The notes under the pieces were generated by a model. The model worked only from the letters and a program-made list of their open reading frames with translations, did no database searches and was not told where the DNA came from. A program made the position numbers and the translations under genes. From Pseudorhodobacter aquimaris (lineage in GTDB: Bacteria; Pseudomonadota; Alphaproteobacteria; Rhodobacterales; Rhodobacteraceae), in assembly GCF_001202025.1 (NCBI RefSeq), contig NZ_LGHS01000046.1:124001-188000 (forward strand): a stretch of 64,000 nucleotides of DNA, given 5' to 3'. Shown here piece after piece: positions 52,562-61,103 of the stretch (position 1 is its first letter; the number at the start of each line of letters is the position of its first letter).

Positions 52562-53769
52562 CACCTGTCCGCCCCGTGTTCCAGTGCCGTCATCACGCCG
52601 CGCAATTCCGCCAAACCCTTCAACCGGCCAATCGCCGGATAGCCGGGCTGCGGCTTGCGCGACAGATCATCCAGAATATCCTGCCCGTGATCAGGCCGGA
52701 ACGGGATAGAGCAATCCACGCGCCCCATATCGCGGCGGCGCTTTTCCTCAACCAGAACGGCTTTGACCAAGGCCACCATATCAGTGTCCCCGCCCAGATG
52801 CTCTGCCTCAAAGAAAGAGCAGGGCGTGGTGTCGCTGTCGCGTTTGACGTTGCGCAGATGCAGGAAATGCACGCGGTCGCCCAAGCGTTCCATCATCCCC
52901 GGCAGATCATTATCGGGCCGCGCCCCCAAGGAGCCGGAACATAAGGTGACCCCATTCGCGGGCAGGTCAACCGCATCCAGTATCATACGGTAATCGGCCT
53001 CGGTCGACATCACGCGCGGCAGACCCATCAGCGGGAAGGGCGGATCATCGGGATGACAACACAGACGCAGGCCCAGCCTTTCGGCCTCGGGGGCGACCTC
53101 GGTCAGGAAATCGACCAGATGTTTGCGCAGGGTATCGGCGGGGATGTCGGCGTATTCGGCCAGATGGGCGCGCACATCCTCAAGGGTGAACCCTTCGGCA
53201 GCCCCCGGCAGGCCGAATATGATATTGCCCATCAGCGCATCCCGCCGCGCCTGAGACATTGCGGCAAAACGGGTTTCGGCCTCGGCCGCCACACCTTCGG
53301 GAAAGTCGTCGGCAGCCCTTTTGCGCCCGAGGATATGGATATCGAAGGCCGCGAAATCATAAAGGTCAAACCGCATCGCCGTGCCGCCATGACCCACCCG
53401 CCATGCAAGATCCGTGCGCGTCCAGTCCAGCACCGGCATGAAGTTATAGCAGATCACCTTGATCCCGGCCTCGGCCAGATTGCGCATGCTGGCGCGGTAG
53501 GCGTCGATATGGTCGCGCCACGGGCCTTGCTGCTTTTTGATGTCTTCGGACACCGGCAGGCTTTCGACCACATCCCAAGCGAGACCCGAGGGGCTGCCAT
53601 CGCGGCGGGTCGCTATTTGGGTCTGGCGCAGCCCGATTTCTTTGGGCGACCAGAGCTGACCACTGGGGATATGATGCAGCGCCGAGACGACACCCTCGAC
53701 GCCCGCTTGCAGCATGTCATCAATCGACACCCCGTCATTCGGGCCGAACCAACGCCAAGTCTGCTGCAT
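52561..53769 (-). CDS. uxuA: Mannonate dehydratase
   Basis: UxuA dehydrates D-mannonate to 2-keto-3-deoxygluconate in hexuronate breakdown. The 402-residue protein starts MQQTWRWFGPNDGVSIDDML, very like other UxuA N termini, and contains GVEGVVSALHHIPSGQLWSP, VICYNFMPVLDWTRTDLAWR, LRLCCHPDDPPFPLMGLPRV, GVTLCSGSLGARPDNDLPGM, VHFLHLRNVKRDSDTTPCSF and SIPFRPDHGQDILDD. ATG at 53769 chosen by alignment of the start and a GGAG upstream; two earlier ATGs (53781, 53775) are in frame. First gene of the uxuA-uxuB-isomerase unit. Confidence 0.94.
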   Translation of the reverse strand: MQQTWRWFGPNDGVSIDDMLQAGVEGVVSALHHIPSGQLWSPKEIGLRQTQIATRRDGSPSGLAWDVVESLPVSEDIKKQQGPWRDHIDAYRASMRNLAEAGIKVICYNFMPVLDWTRTDLAWRVGHGGTAMRFDLYDFAAFDIHILGRKRAADDFPEGVAAEAETRFAAMSQARRDALMGNIIFGLPGAAEGFTLEDVRAHLAEYADIPADTLRKHLVDFLTEVAPEAERLGLRLCCHPDDPPFPLMGLPRVMSTEADYRMILDAVDLPANGVTLCSGSLGARPDNDLPGMMERLGDRVHFLHLRNVKRDSDTTPCSFFEAEHLGGDTDMVALVKAVLVEEKRRRDMGRVDCSIPFRPDHGQDILDDLSRKPQPGYPAIGRLKGLAELRGVMTALEHGADR

Positions 53770-53868
53770 CGCCATCTCCATTCCGCTTCATAAAAAAGCT
53801 AGCATGGAGTGGTGGCGCAAACAAGTATGGTAGTATGCGAGTTCGGGTGGCGCCCTGTTTCCCTGAAA

Positions 53869-54966
53869 TCAGCCTGAAAAGAGGAAGTGCAGGACGTCGC
53901 CGTCTTTTACCTCATAGGTCTTGCCCTCGACGCGGAACTTGCCGGCCTCTTTGGCGCCGGCCTCGCCTTTGCCCGCGATATAATCATCATAGGCGATGGT
54001 CTCGGAGCGGATAAAGCCCTTTTCAAAGTCACCATGGATCACACCGGCCGCCTGCGGGGCGAGGGTGCCCTTTTTGATGGTCCAGGCGCGGGCCTCTTTG
54101 GGACCGATGGTGAAATAGGTCTGAAGCCCCAATAGGTCATAGCCCGCACGGATAAGACGGTCCAGACCGGCCTCTTCCAGCCCCATTTCGCCCAGAAACA
54201 TCTCTGCTTCCTCGGCATCAAGCTGGCTGATCTCTTCCTCGATGCGGGCCGAAATCACGACCATGCCGGCACCTTGCTTGGCGGCCATTTCGGCCACGCG
54301 TGCCGACTGGGAATTGCCATTCGCGGCCGAAGTTTCCTCAACATTACAGACGAAAAGCACGGGTTTGGAGGTCAAAAGCTGCAAAAGCCGCCAGTTGCGC
54401 GCGTCATCTTCGGCCACTTCGACGGCGCGTGCGGGCTTGCCCTCTTCCAGTGCCGCCTGCGCCATTTTCAGCAAACGCACCTGATCGCCGGCCTCTTTGT
54501 CGCCGCCCTTGATCTTGCGGGCGAGGTTGGCAAGACGGCGCTCGATCGATTCCAGATCCGAGAGCATCAGCTCTGTCTCGATGGTTTCGGCATCGGCGAC
54601 AGGGTCGATCTTGCCTTCGACATGGGTGATGTCGTCATCCTCAAAACAGCGCAAAACATGGGCGATTGCGTCACATTCGCGGATATTGGCCAGAAACTGG
54701 TTGCCCAACCCCTCACCCTTGGACGCGCCGCGCACGAGGCCCGCAATATCGACAAAGGTCATCCGCGTGGGGATGATTGCCTTGGATTTTGCGATCTCGG
54801 CCAGTTTTTCCAGCCGCGCATCAGGCACGGCCACATCGCCGACATTCGGCTCGATCGTGCAGAACGGAAAGTTCGCCGCCTGTGCTGCTGCGGTCCGCGT
54901 CAATGCGTTGAACAAGGTAGACTTGCCCACATTCGGCAGCCCGACAATCCCCATGCGAAAGCCCAT
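53869..54966 (-). CDS. ychF: Redox-regulated ATPase YchF (OLA1 family)
   Basis: The 365-residue Obg-like protein has the P-loop [14 protein letters not shown] (residues 6-19), [20 protein letters not shown], the nonclassical base-recognition region [11 protein letters not shown] in place of NKxD (hence ATP preference), and the C-terminal TGS domain [20 protein letters not shown] and ending [14 protein letters not shown] at 54966 is preceded by GGAGAGAAGATC. The frame stays open far upstream, but that part is antisense to trpA and a glutamine-synthetase-type gene. Confidence 0.95.
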   Translation of the reverse strand: MGFRMGIVGLPNVGKSTLFNALTRTAAAQAANFPFCTIEPNVGDVAVPDARLEKLAEIAKSKAIIPTRMTFVDIAGLVRGASKGEGLGNQFLANIRECDAIAHVLRCFEDDDITHVEGKIDPVADAETIETELMLSDLESIERRLANLARKIKGGDKEAGDQVRLLKMAQAALEEGKPARAVEVAEDDARNWRLLQLLTSKPVLFVCNVEETSAANGNSQSARVAEMAAKQGAGMVVISARIEEEISQLDAEEAEMFLGEMGLEEAGLDRLIRAGYDLLGLQTYFTIGPKEARAWTIKKGTLAPQAAGVIHGDFEKGFIRSETIAYDDYIAGKGEAGAKEAGKFRVEGKTYEVKDGDVLHFLFSG

Positions 54967-55119
54967 GATCTTCTCTCCATCCGTTTCACCGCCCTCATAG
55001 GCCGAAACACGGGTTATCTGCAAGCGGGCAGGGTTCTTGTGCTGAATCAGGCTTGAGGGCCATTGATTTTCGCGCCGCCTTTGGGCAAACCTTGGGCCAA
55101 CATGGATAAGGACACCAGA

Positions 55120-55911
55120 ATGACCCGGATCGATCAGAAATTTGCCGAACTGAAAGCTGCGGGCAAGAAGGCTTTTGTCTCTTATATCATGGCGGGGGAC
55201 CCGGATATGGAAACCTCGCTGGCGGTGATGAAGGGTCTGCCCGCCGCGGGTGTGGATATCATCGAGATCGGCCTGCCCTTTACCGACCCGATGGCCGACG
55301 GTCCCACGATCCAGCTTGCCGGTCAGCGCGCGCTGGAAGGCGGCATGACGCTGGATAAAACCTTGGCGATGGTGACGGATTTCCGCAAGGGTGATGACAC
55401 CACCCCGATCGTGATGATGGGCTATTACAACCCGATCTATTCGCGCGGTGTGGATCTGTTCCTGAGCCAGGCCAAAACCGCCGGTATCGACGGGCTGATC
55501 ATCGTGGACCTGCCGCCAGAGGAAGACGCCGAGCTGTGCATCCCTGCGCAAAAGGCGGGTTTGAATTTCATCCGTCTGGCCACGCCCACCACCGATGACA
55601 AACGTCTGCCAAAGGTGCTGCAAAATACCTCCGGCTTTGTTTACTATGTCTCTATCACCGGGATCACGGGGGCCGCAGCGCCCAAGCCTGCCGATGTCGC
55701 CCCCGAAGTGGCGCGCATCAAGTCGCAAACCGATCTGCCGGTGATCGTGGGCTTTGGTATCTCTACGCCCGAGGCGGCCGAAGGTATTGCGGGTATCGCT
55801 GATGGCTGCGTTGTAGGCTCTGCCATCGTCAAGGACATCGCCGAGGGCATGCCTGTGGCCGAGGTTCTGGACCGCGTGGCCAAGCTGGCCGCAGGCGCCC
55901 ATCGCGGCTGA
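55120..55911 (+). CDS. trpA: Tryptophan synthase alpha chain
   Basis: TrpA cleaves indole-3-glycerol phosphate to indole, which channels to TrpB. The 263-residue TIM barrel shows [40 protein letters not shown] (catalytic Glu), [30 protein letters not shown] (catalytic Asp), [16 protein letters not shown] and [23 protein letters not shown] at 55120 with AAGGA 7 bases upstream; an earlier ATG at 55102 lacks one. trpB and trpF are not adjacent. The glutamine-synthetase-type gene follows after 21 bases. Confidence 0.95.
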   Translation: MTRIDQKFAELKAAGKKAFVSYIMAGDPDMETSLAVMKGLPAAGVDIIEIGLPFTDPMADGPTIQLAGQRALEGGMTLDKTLAMVTDFRKGDDTTPIVMMGYYNPIYSRGVDLFLSQAKTAGIDGLIIVDLPPEEDAELCIPAQKAGLNFIRLATPTTDDKRLPKVLQNTSGFVYYVSITGITGAAAPKPADVAPEVARIKSQTDLPVIVGFGISTPEAAEGIAGIADGCVVGSAIVKDIAEGMPVAEVLDRVAKLAAGAHRG

Positions 55912-55932
55912 AAAACGTACCAAGGATCCGAC

Positions 55933-57327
55933 ATGACCACACATCCAAGCCCTTCGGGTTCTTCCGTCGCCGAGGCAGAGGCCTTTTTGGCCGCGCATCC
56001 CGAGGTGGAGGCGATTGACCTTGTGCTTCATGATGCCAATGGGGTCGGGCGCGGCAAGATTATCCGCCGGCATGAGCTGCTCGGGTTTTACAAATCGGGC
56101 CGTCATGTGCCGATCTCGGTGCTCGGGCTGGATATTTGCGGCGAGGATGTGCATGAAACCGGCCTGATCTGGGATCAGGGGGACGGCGATTTGCGGGCAT
56201 GGCCGGTGCCGGGAACGCTGGTGCCCTTGCATGGCACCAAGCCTGCGCGCGCCGAGGTGTTCATGTCCATGTACAGGCTGGACGGCAACCCGATGAGCTC
56301 TGATCCGCGCCACGCTTTGCAACGGCAGGTGGATGCGCTGGCCGCCGAGGGGCTTTTCCCCGCAGGTGCCTTTGAGCTGGAATTTTTCCTGCTGGCAAAC
56401 GAGCGCGGGCCGGATGGCATGGTCCAACCCGCACGCGATGTGCTGGACGGGCGCGCCGCAAGCGCCAAGACCGAGGTTTACTCGGTCGATCATCTGCACG
56501 GCATGTTGCCGCTGTTTTCCGATATTTATGCGGGGGCCGCGGCGGCGGGCATCAATGCGGAGACCGTGATTTCGGAATATGCACCTGGGCAGTATGAGCT
56601 GACGCTGGATTACCGCACCGATGTGATGCAGGCCGCCGATGATCTGATCCGGCTTAAACGGATCGTGCGCGCGCAGGCCCGTGCGCATGGGGTGACGGCC
56701 TGTTTCATGGCCAAGCCGGTACAGCAATATGCAGGCTCGGGGATGCATTTCCATGTCTCGATGCTGGATCGTGACGGCAGAAATGTTTTCGTTGAGGCGG
56801 TTGAGGGGGAATGGTCCGACACCATCCTGCACAGCATCGGCGGGTTGCGCAGCACAATGGCGGAATCCATGCTGGTCTTTGCGCCGCATGCCAATTCGTG
56901 GCGGCGGTTTGTCGGGCAGTCCTATGCGCCAGTCAGCCCTTCTTGGGGGGTGAACAACCGCTCGGTGGCCTTGCGTATTCCGGCGGGCGACATGAAAGCA
57001 CGCCGGATAGAGCATCGCCCCGCAGGTGTGGACGCCAACCCCTATCTGGTTGCGGCGACCGTTCTTGCGGGTATCCAGACGGGGCTTGCAAACAAGATCA
57101 ATCCGGGGCCGCAAACCACCGGCAACGGCTATGACGGGGCAGAGGTTGGCGATATGCCGGTCGACTGGCGCGGCGCAATAGAGGCCGCGCGCGCGTCAAC
57201 GTTTTTGCAAGACGCCTTGGGGGCGGATATGCACCGCACCTTTGTGGCGATCAAAGCGGCCGAATATGCCCGTGTGGCAAGCACCATTTCCGAGGTGGAT
57301 TTCGACCTTTACCTGCATACGGTCTAG
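55933..57327 (+). CDS. Glutamine synthetase family protein (gamma-glutamyl amine ligase type)
   Basis: The 464-residue protein has the glutamine synthetase catalytic fold: [10 protein letters not shown] (first Glu motif), [53 protein letters not shown] and [20 protein letters not shown]. The N-terminal segment [19 protein letters not shown] is as in PuuA-like ligases rather than the housekeeping GlnA, and the adenylylation tyrosine region is not evident. Candidate substrates are putrescine or another amine with glutamate. It follows trpA; gabT at 24 kb could use downstream products but is not linked. ATG at 55933 follows AAGGAT. Confidence 0.82.
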   Translation: MTTHPSPSGSSVAEAEAFLAAHPEVEAIDLVLHDANGVGRGKIIRRHELLGFYKSGRHVPISVLGLDICGEDVHETGLIWDQGDGDLRAWPVPGTLVPLHGTKPARAEVFMSMYRLDGNPMSSDPRHALQRQVDALAAEGLFPAGAFELEFFLLANERGPDGMVQPARDVLDGRAASAKTEVYSVDHLHGMLPLFSDIYAGAAAAGINAETVISEYAPGQYELTLDYRTDVMQAADDLIRLKRIVRAQARAHGVTACFMAKPVQQYAGSGMHFHVSMLDRDGRNVFVEAVEGEWSDTILHSIGGLRSTMAESMLVFAPHANSWRRFVGQSYAPVSPSWGVNNRSVALRIPAGDMKARRIEHRPAGVDANPYLVAATVLAGIQTGLANKINPGPQTTGNGYDGAEVGDMPVDWRGAIEAARASTFLQDALGADMHRTFVAIKAAEYARVASTISEVDFDLYLHTV

Positions 57328-57761
57328 GTGGCCTGATCCAGATAATCGCCATAGCCTTCGGTCTCCATTTCGGCCTTGGGGATGAACCGCAAGCTGGCCG
57401 AGTTGATGCAATAGCGCAGCCCGCCCATATCGCGTGGCCCGTCATTAAAAACATGGCCCAAGTGGCTGTCGGCATGGGTCGATCGCACCTCGATCCGCGT
57501 CATGCCATGGCTCTCGTCACGCAGCTCTCCGATATTCGCGGGTTCGATCGGTTTGGCAAAGGCCGGCCAGCCACAGCCGGATTTGAATTTGGCCCCGGAT
57601 GCAAAAAGCGGCTCACCGGAGACGACATCGACATAGATGCCCGGCGCGTAATGGTCGTCATATTCGCCGGTATAGGGGCGCTCGGTGCCGTTTTGCTGTG
57701 TGACGCGGAATTGTTCTGGCGTCAGACGGGCAAGGGCCTCTTCGGTTTTGCGGTAGGTCAT
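57324..57761 (-). CDS. msrB: Peptide-methionine (R)-S-oxide reductase MsrB
   Basis: MsrB reduces methionine-R-sulfoxide in proteins. The 145-residue protein has [10 protein letters not shown] (Cys63), [10 protein letters not shown] and [16 protein letters not shown], where Cys118 is the catalytic residue. The two CxxC zinc pairs of many MsrBs are absent ([10 protein letters not shown] and [11 protein letters not shown] replace them), so this is the zinc-free form with Cys63 as likely resolving residue. Its 3' end overlaps the glutamine-synthetase-type gene by four bases; it is divergent from the TRAP operon. Confidence 0.95.
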   Translation of the reverse strand: MTYRKTEEALARLTPEQFRVTQQNGTERPYTGEYDDHYAPGIYVDVVSGEPLFASGAKFKSGCGWPAFAKPIEPANIGELRDESHGMTRIEVRSTHADSHLGHVFNDGPRDMGGLRYCINSASLRFIPKAEMETEGYGDYLDQAT

Positions 57762-57920
57762 TGCGTCCTCCTTTTTGGGCTTAACCGTCTATTTGGGGGC
57801 GATCCGCGCGGAAAGCAACTTATGGGGTGACATCTTGTGGGTCTGTGCCGCGCTCGAGGCTTTGAAACAGGCGCAAATCATGCGATTGCTGATGCGCAAA
57901 GAGCAATGGGGGACGCAAAC

Positions 57921-58952
57921 ATGATCAATCGCAGAATGTTACTGGGCGCGGGTGCAATTGCACTGATGGCAAGCGGGGCTATTGCGCAAGAGGTGACCTT
58001 GCGTTTGCACCAGTTCCTGCCCGCGCAATCCGCTGTGCCACGGGATGTTCTGACCGTCTGGGCCGATAATGTGGAACGTGACAGCGGTGGCCGCATCAAG
58101 ATCGACCGCTTTCCTTCGATGCAGCTGGGCGGCACCCCGCCAGAGCTGATGGATCAGGCGATTGACGGGGTGGCCGATGTGATCTGGACGGTGGTCGGTT
58201 ATACGCCGGGGCGGTTCCCCTCGACCGAGGTGTTCGAGCTGCCGTTCATGGTGACGGATACCCATGCGGCCTCGGCGGCCTATTGGCAGCTGTTTGAACG
58301 TCATATGAAGGATACCGAATTCAAGGATGTTCATGTGCTGGGCACTTGGGTGCATGGGCCGGGGGTGTTCCATACCGCCGATCCGGTTGAGGGCCCGGAG
58401 GACCTGCGCGGCATGAAAATTCGCGGCGCATCGCGGATGGTCAACACCATGCTGGAGGGGCTGGGCGCCGCGCCGGTGGGGATGCCCGTGCCCTCGGTGC
58501 CAGAGGCGCTTTCCAAGGGTGTGATTGATGGCGCCACCTTGCCGTGGGAGGTGTCGGGAGAGCTGAAAGTGGCGGAGCTGGTTGAATATCATACCGAATT
58601 TGAAGGTGCCGCCCCCTATGTTCTGGCCTTCATTCTGGCGATGAACAAGGATGTTTATGCGGGGTTGCCTGCGGATTTGCAGGCGGTGATCGACCGTAGT
58701 TCCGGCCTTGAGTTTTCGATTTTCGCGGGCATCACCCATGCTGCGGCCGATGCCCCATCGCGGCAAATCGCGGTTGATCAGGACAATGTGATTACCACCA
58801 TCTCGGCCGAGGATGGCGCGGCGAACTGGTTGCCCTTGGTGGCGCCGATCTATGCCGCATGGGTTGCCGAGATGGCCGAAAAAGGCATCGACGGTCAGGC
58901 CTTGATCGATGAGGCGCGCGCGCTGATGGCCGATTACAAGCCCGCAGATTGA
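57921..58952 (+). CDS. TRAP transporter substrate-binding protein, DctP family
   Basis: The 343-residue periplasmic protein has a signal peptide (MINRRMLLGAGAIALMASGA, cleavage near AIA-Q) and the DctP fold: VTLRLHQFLPAQSAVPRDVL, GGRIKIDRFPSMQLGGTPPE, DVIWTVVGYTPGRFPSTEVF, DLRGMKIRGASRMVNTMLEG and LGAAPVGMPVPSVPEALSKG (substrate-contact region). ATG at 57921 follows GGGGGACGCAAAC. It is the first gene of a P-Q-M operon ending close to tpa, so taurine or another organosulfonate is the leading substrate guess, as TauKLM transporters occur in related bacteria. The sequence alone does not show the ligand. Confidence 0.85.
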   Translation: MINRRMLLGAGAIALMASGAIAQEVTLRLHQFLPAQSAVPRDVLTVWADNVERDSGGRIKIDRFPSMQLGGTPPELMDQAIDGVADVIWTVVGYTPGRFPSTEVFELPFMVTDTHAASAAYWQLFERHMKDTEFKDVHVLGTWVHGPGVFHTADPVEGPEDLRGMKIRGASRMVNTMLEGLGAAPVGMPVPSVPEALSKGVIDGATLPWEVSGELKVAELVEYHTEFEGAAPYVLAFILAMNKDVYAGLPADLQAVIDRSSGLEFSIFAGITHAAADAPSRQIAVDQDNVITTISAEDGAANWLPLVAPIYAAWVAEMAEKGIDGQALIDEARALMADYKPAD

Positions 58953-59524
58953 TGCACGGGTTTTTCCTGGGTGTATCGCGCGGGTTTGCCTATTTGGGCG
59001 GCTTGGTGCTGGGGGCGTTGATTGTGATGATCTGCGCCTCGGTACTGGGGCGGGCGCTGGCGGATGTGGCACATGACATGGTCGCGGCGGGCTGGTTCCC
59101 GAGTGTCGCAGAGGCGGTGCTGGAGGCCGGAATAGGGGCGGTAAAGGGCGATTTCGAACTGGTGGAGGCGGGCATTGCCTTTGCCATTTTTGCCTTTTTG
59201 CCGCTGTGCCATATCACGGGGGGGCATGCCGCAGTGGATGTCTTTACCCGCCGTTTGCCGCCCCGTGCGGACCGTATTCTGCGCGCGATCACGGAGGTTG
59301 TTTTTGCCGCTGTGCTGTTGCTGATCGCGGTGCAGTTGGCCGCAGGCACGCAAAGCAAATGGCGCACTGGCCAGACGACGTTCTTGCTGCAATTTCCGCT
59401 GTGGTGGGCCTATGGGGCCTCGCTTTTGGCGGCCTCGGTTGCGGCACTGGTTGCGACCTATATGGCGGTCATGCGCGTGATTGAGCTGTGGTTGGGCCGC
59501 GATATCCTGCCGGAGGCCGCATGA
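58952..59524 (+). CDS. TRAP transporter small permease subunit, DctQ family
   Basis: The 190-residue protein has four hydrophobic helices, including FAYLGGLVLGALIVMICASV, VEAGIAFAIFAFLPLCHITG, AVLLLIAVQLAAG and ASLLAASVAALVATYMAVMR, with GGHAAVDVFTRRLPPRADRI between the second and third, a DctQ hallmark. The ATG at 58952 shares one base with the DctP stop; a TTG just before is in frame. Overlaps the large permease by four bases. Confidence 0.88.
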   Translation: MHGFFLGVSRGFAYLGGLVLGALIVMICASVLGRALADVAHDMVAAGWFPSVAEAVLEAGIGAVKGDFELVEAGIAFAIFAFLPLCHITGGHAAVDVFTRRLPPRADRILRAITEVVFAAVLLLIAVQLAAGTQSKWRTGQTTFLLQFPLWWAYGASLLAASVAALVATYMAVMRVIELWLGRDILPEAA

Positions 59525-61017
59525 GCGATCTGGCAATCGGGCTTTGGTCTTTTCCCGCGTTGTTGGGATTGATCTTTTTGCGGGTGCCGATCGGCTTGGC
59601 GATGTTTCTGGCCGGATTTGTGGGGTTGATCCTGATCGGCGGGCCGGTGGTGCCACTGGCGCGGCTGAAATCCGAAAGCTTCACCACATTTTCCAGCTAT
59701 TCGCTCTCGATTGTGCCGATGTTCTTGCTGATGGGTCAGTTTGCGACCCTGGGCGGCATGTCGCAGGCACTGTTCAAGGCGGCGGAAAGCTGGCTCGGGC
59801 ATCGTCGGGGTGGGGTGGCGATGGCGGCCGTCGGGGCCTGTGCGGGTTTTGGTGCGATCTGCGGGTCATCGCTGGCCACGGCGGCAACGATGGGCCGGGT
59901 GGCCTTGCCCGAAATGCGCGCCTATGGCTATTCCGGCGGGTTTTCGACGGCGACACTTGCGGCAGGCGGCACCTTGGGGATCTTGATCCCGCCCTCGGTG
60001 GTGCTGGTGATTTACGCCATCCTGACCGAACAGAATATCGCCAAGCTGTTTGTGGCCGCGATCCTTCCGGGGCTTTTGGCGGCACTGGGGTATATGCTGG
60101 TGATCGGGGTCTATGTGCGGCTTTATCCGGCTGCGGCGGGGGTGCGTGATGCTGTGCCCTATGCCGCGCGCTTTGCGGCCCTGGTCAGGGTCTGGCCGGT
60201 CTTGGCGGTGTTTGGTGTGGTGGTCGGCGGGATCTATGGCGGGGTGTTCACACCGACCGAAGGTGCTGCCGTTGGGGCCTTTGGCACGGGTGTCATCGCA
60301 TGGGCCAATGGCGGGCTGACAGGGGCCACACTGGCCGACAGCTTTTTTGCGACGGCGAAATCCTCGGCGATGATCTTTTTCATCGTGCTGGGGGCGGCGT
60401 TTTACAACGGCTTTCTGGCGATGAGCCAAGTCCCGCAAGAGGTCGCCCTCTGGGTGTCGGCCCAAGGGTTCAGCCCTTGGGTGGTCCTGATGGTGATTCT
60501 GGTGTTTTACCTGTTTCTGGGGTGTCTGATGGACAGCCTTTCGATGATATTGCTGACGATCCCGATCTTTTGGCCGGTGGTTCAGGGGCTTGATTTTGGC
60601 ATGGTCAGCATGGCCGATCTGCATGCCGCCCGCGCGTGGGAGGCTTTGGCCAGCGGTGTATCACTCACCCCCGATATGCTTGACGGGATTCACAGCGCAT
60701 TGGCCCAAGGCGCCGAGCTTTCGCGTGAGCAGATCCGGGCATTGGGATTGCGCGGGGTCAATCAGGGTGCGTTGGCACGGATCAACATTGAACAAACCGC
60801 AATCTGGTTCGGGATTCTGGTGCTGATCGTGGTGGAGGTGGGTCTGATCACCCCGCCGGTGGGTATGAACCTCTTTATTATCAACACGATGGACCGTAAT
60901 ACCCCGATGGTGGACACCTATCGCGCGGTTTTGTTTTTTGTCGCCTCGGATGTGATCCGGGTGGCGCTTTTGCTGGCCTTTCCCGCAATCACATTATGTC
61001 TGGTAGGCTGGACTTAA
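59521..61017 (+). CDS. TRAP transporter large permease subunit, DctM family
   Basis: The 498-residue protein has about 12 or more helices and the DctM landmarks: LLGLIFLRVPIGLAMFLAGF, SIVPMFLLMGQFATLGGMSQ, GACAGFGAICGSSLATAATM, GFSTATLAAGGTLGILIPPS, GVVVGGIYGGVFTPTEGAAV, LGCLMDSLSMILLTIPIFWP and LITPPVGMNLFIINTM. A hydrophilic insert of about 50 residues lies between the last helices (ADLHAARAWEALASGV onward), longer than in typical DctM. The last codons form one TauR-like repeat (61008-61017). Confidence 0.9.
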   Translation: MSDLAIGLWSFPALLGLIFLRVPIGLAMFLAGFVGLILIGGPVVPLARLKSESFTTFSSYSLSIVPMFLLMGQFATLGGMSQALFKAAESWLGHRRGGVAMAAVGACAGFGAICGSSLATAATMGRVALPEMRAYGYSGGFSTATLAAGGTLGILIPPSVVLVIYAILTEQNIAKLFVAAILPGLLAALGYMLVIGVYVRLYPAAAGVRDAVPYAARFAALVRVWPVLAVFGVVVGGIYGGVFTPTEGAAVGAFGTGVIAWANGGLTGATLADSFFATAKSSAMIFFIVLGAAFYNGFLAMSQVPQEVALWVSAQGFSPWVVLMVILVFYLFLGCLMDSLSMILLTIPIFWPVVQGLDFGMVSMADLHAARAWEALASGVSLTPDMLDGIHSALAQGAELSREQIRALGLRGVNQGALARINIEQTAIWFGILVLIVVEVGLITPPVGMNLFIINTMDRNTPMVDTYRAVLFFVASDVIRVALLLAFPAITLCLVGWT

Positions 61018-61040
61018 TCAGGGATTGCATCTGGACCTAT
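61008..61040 (+). promoter_or_regulatory. Two direct repeats upstream of tpa, likely TauR-binding sites
   Basis: CTGGACTTAA (61008-61017) and CTGGACCTAT (61031-61040) are direct repeats with starts 23 bases apart, about two helical turns, so both face the same side. The first overlaps the DctM stop codon. CTGGACTTAA is, as I recall, the repeat recognised by TauR of Rhodobacter capsulatus in the tpa promoter; I could not check this. They lie 64-96 bases before tpa, fitting an activator. Confidence 0.75.
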
Positions 61041-61103
61041 CCGCGCCGTGCAAAGCCTGTGATCATGGGGACAAATACCGATCCGCATTTTCAAAGGTGT
61101 CCC

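Noticed and set aside
53869-57114. A 1081-codon minus-strand open frame spanning ychF and the regions of trpA and the glutamine-synthetase-type gene
   Set aside because: Only the last 365 codons (YchF) are protein-like. The rest is antisense to well-supported genes and open because of high-GC codon bias.
57324-57761. MsrB missing the zinc cysteines as a sign of inactivation
   Set aside because: Zinc-free MsrBs are common, and both the catalytic and likely resolving cysteines are present.
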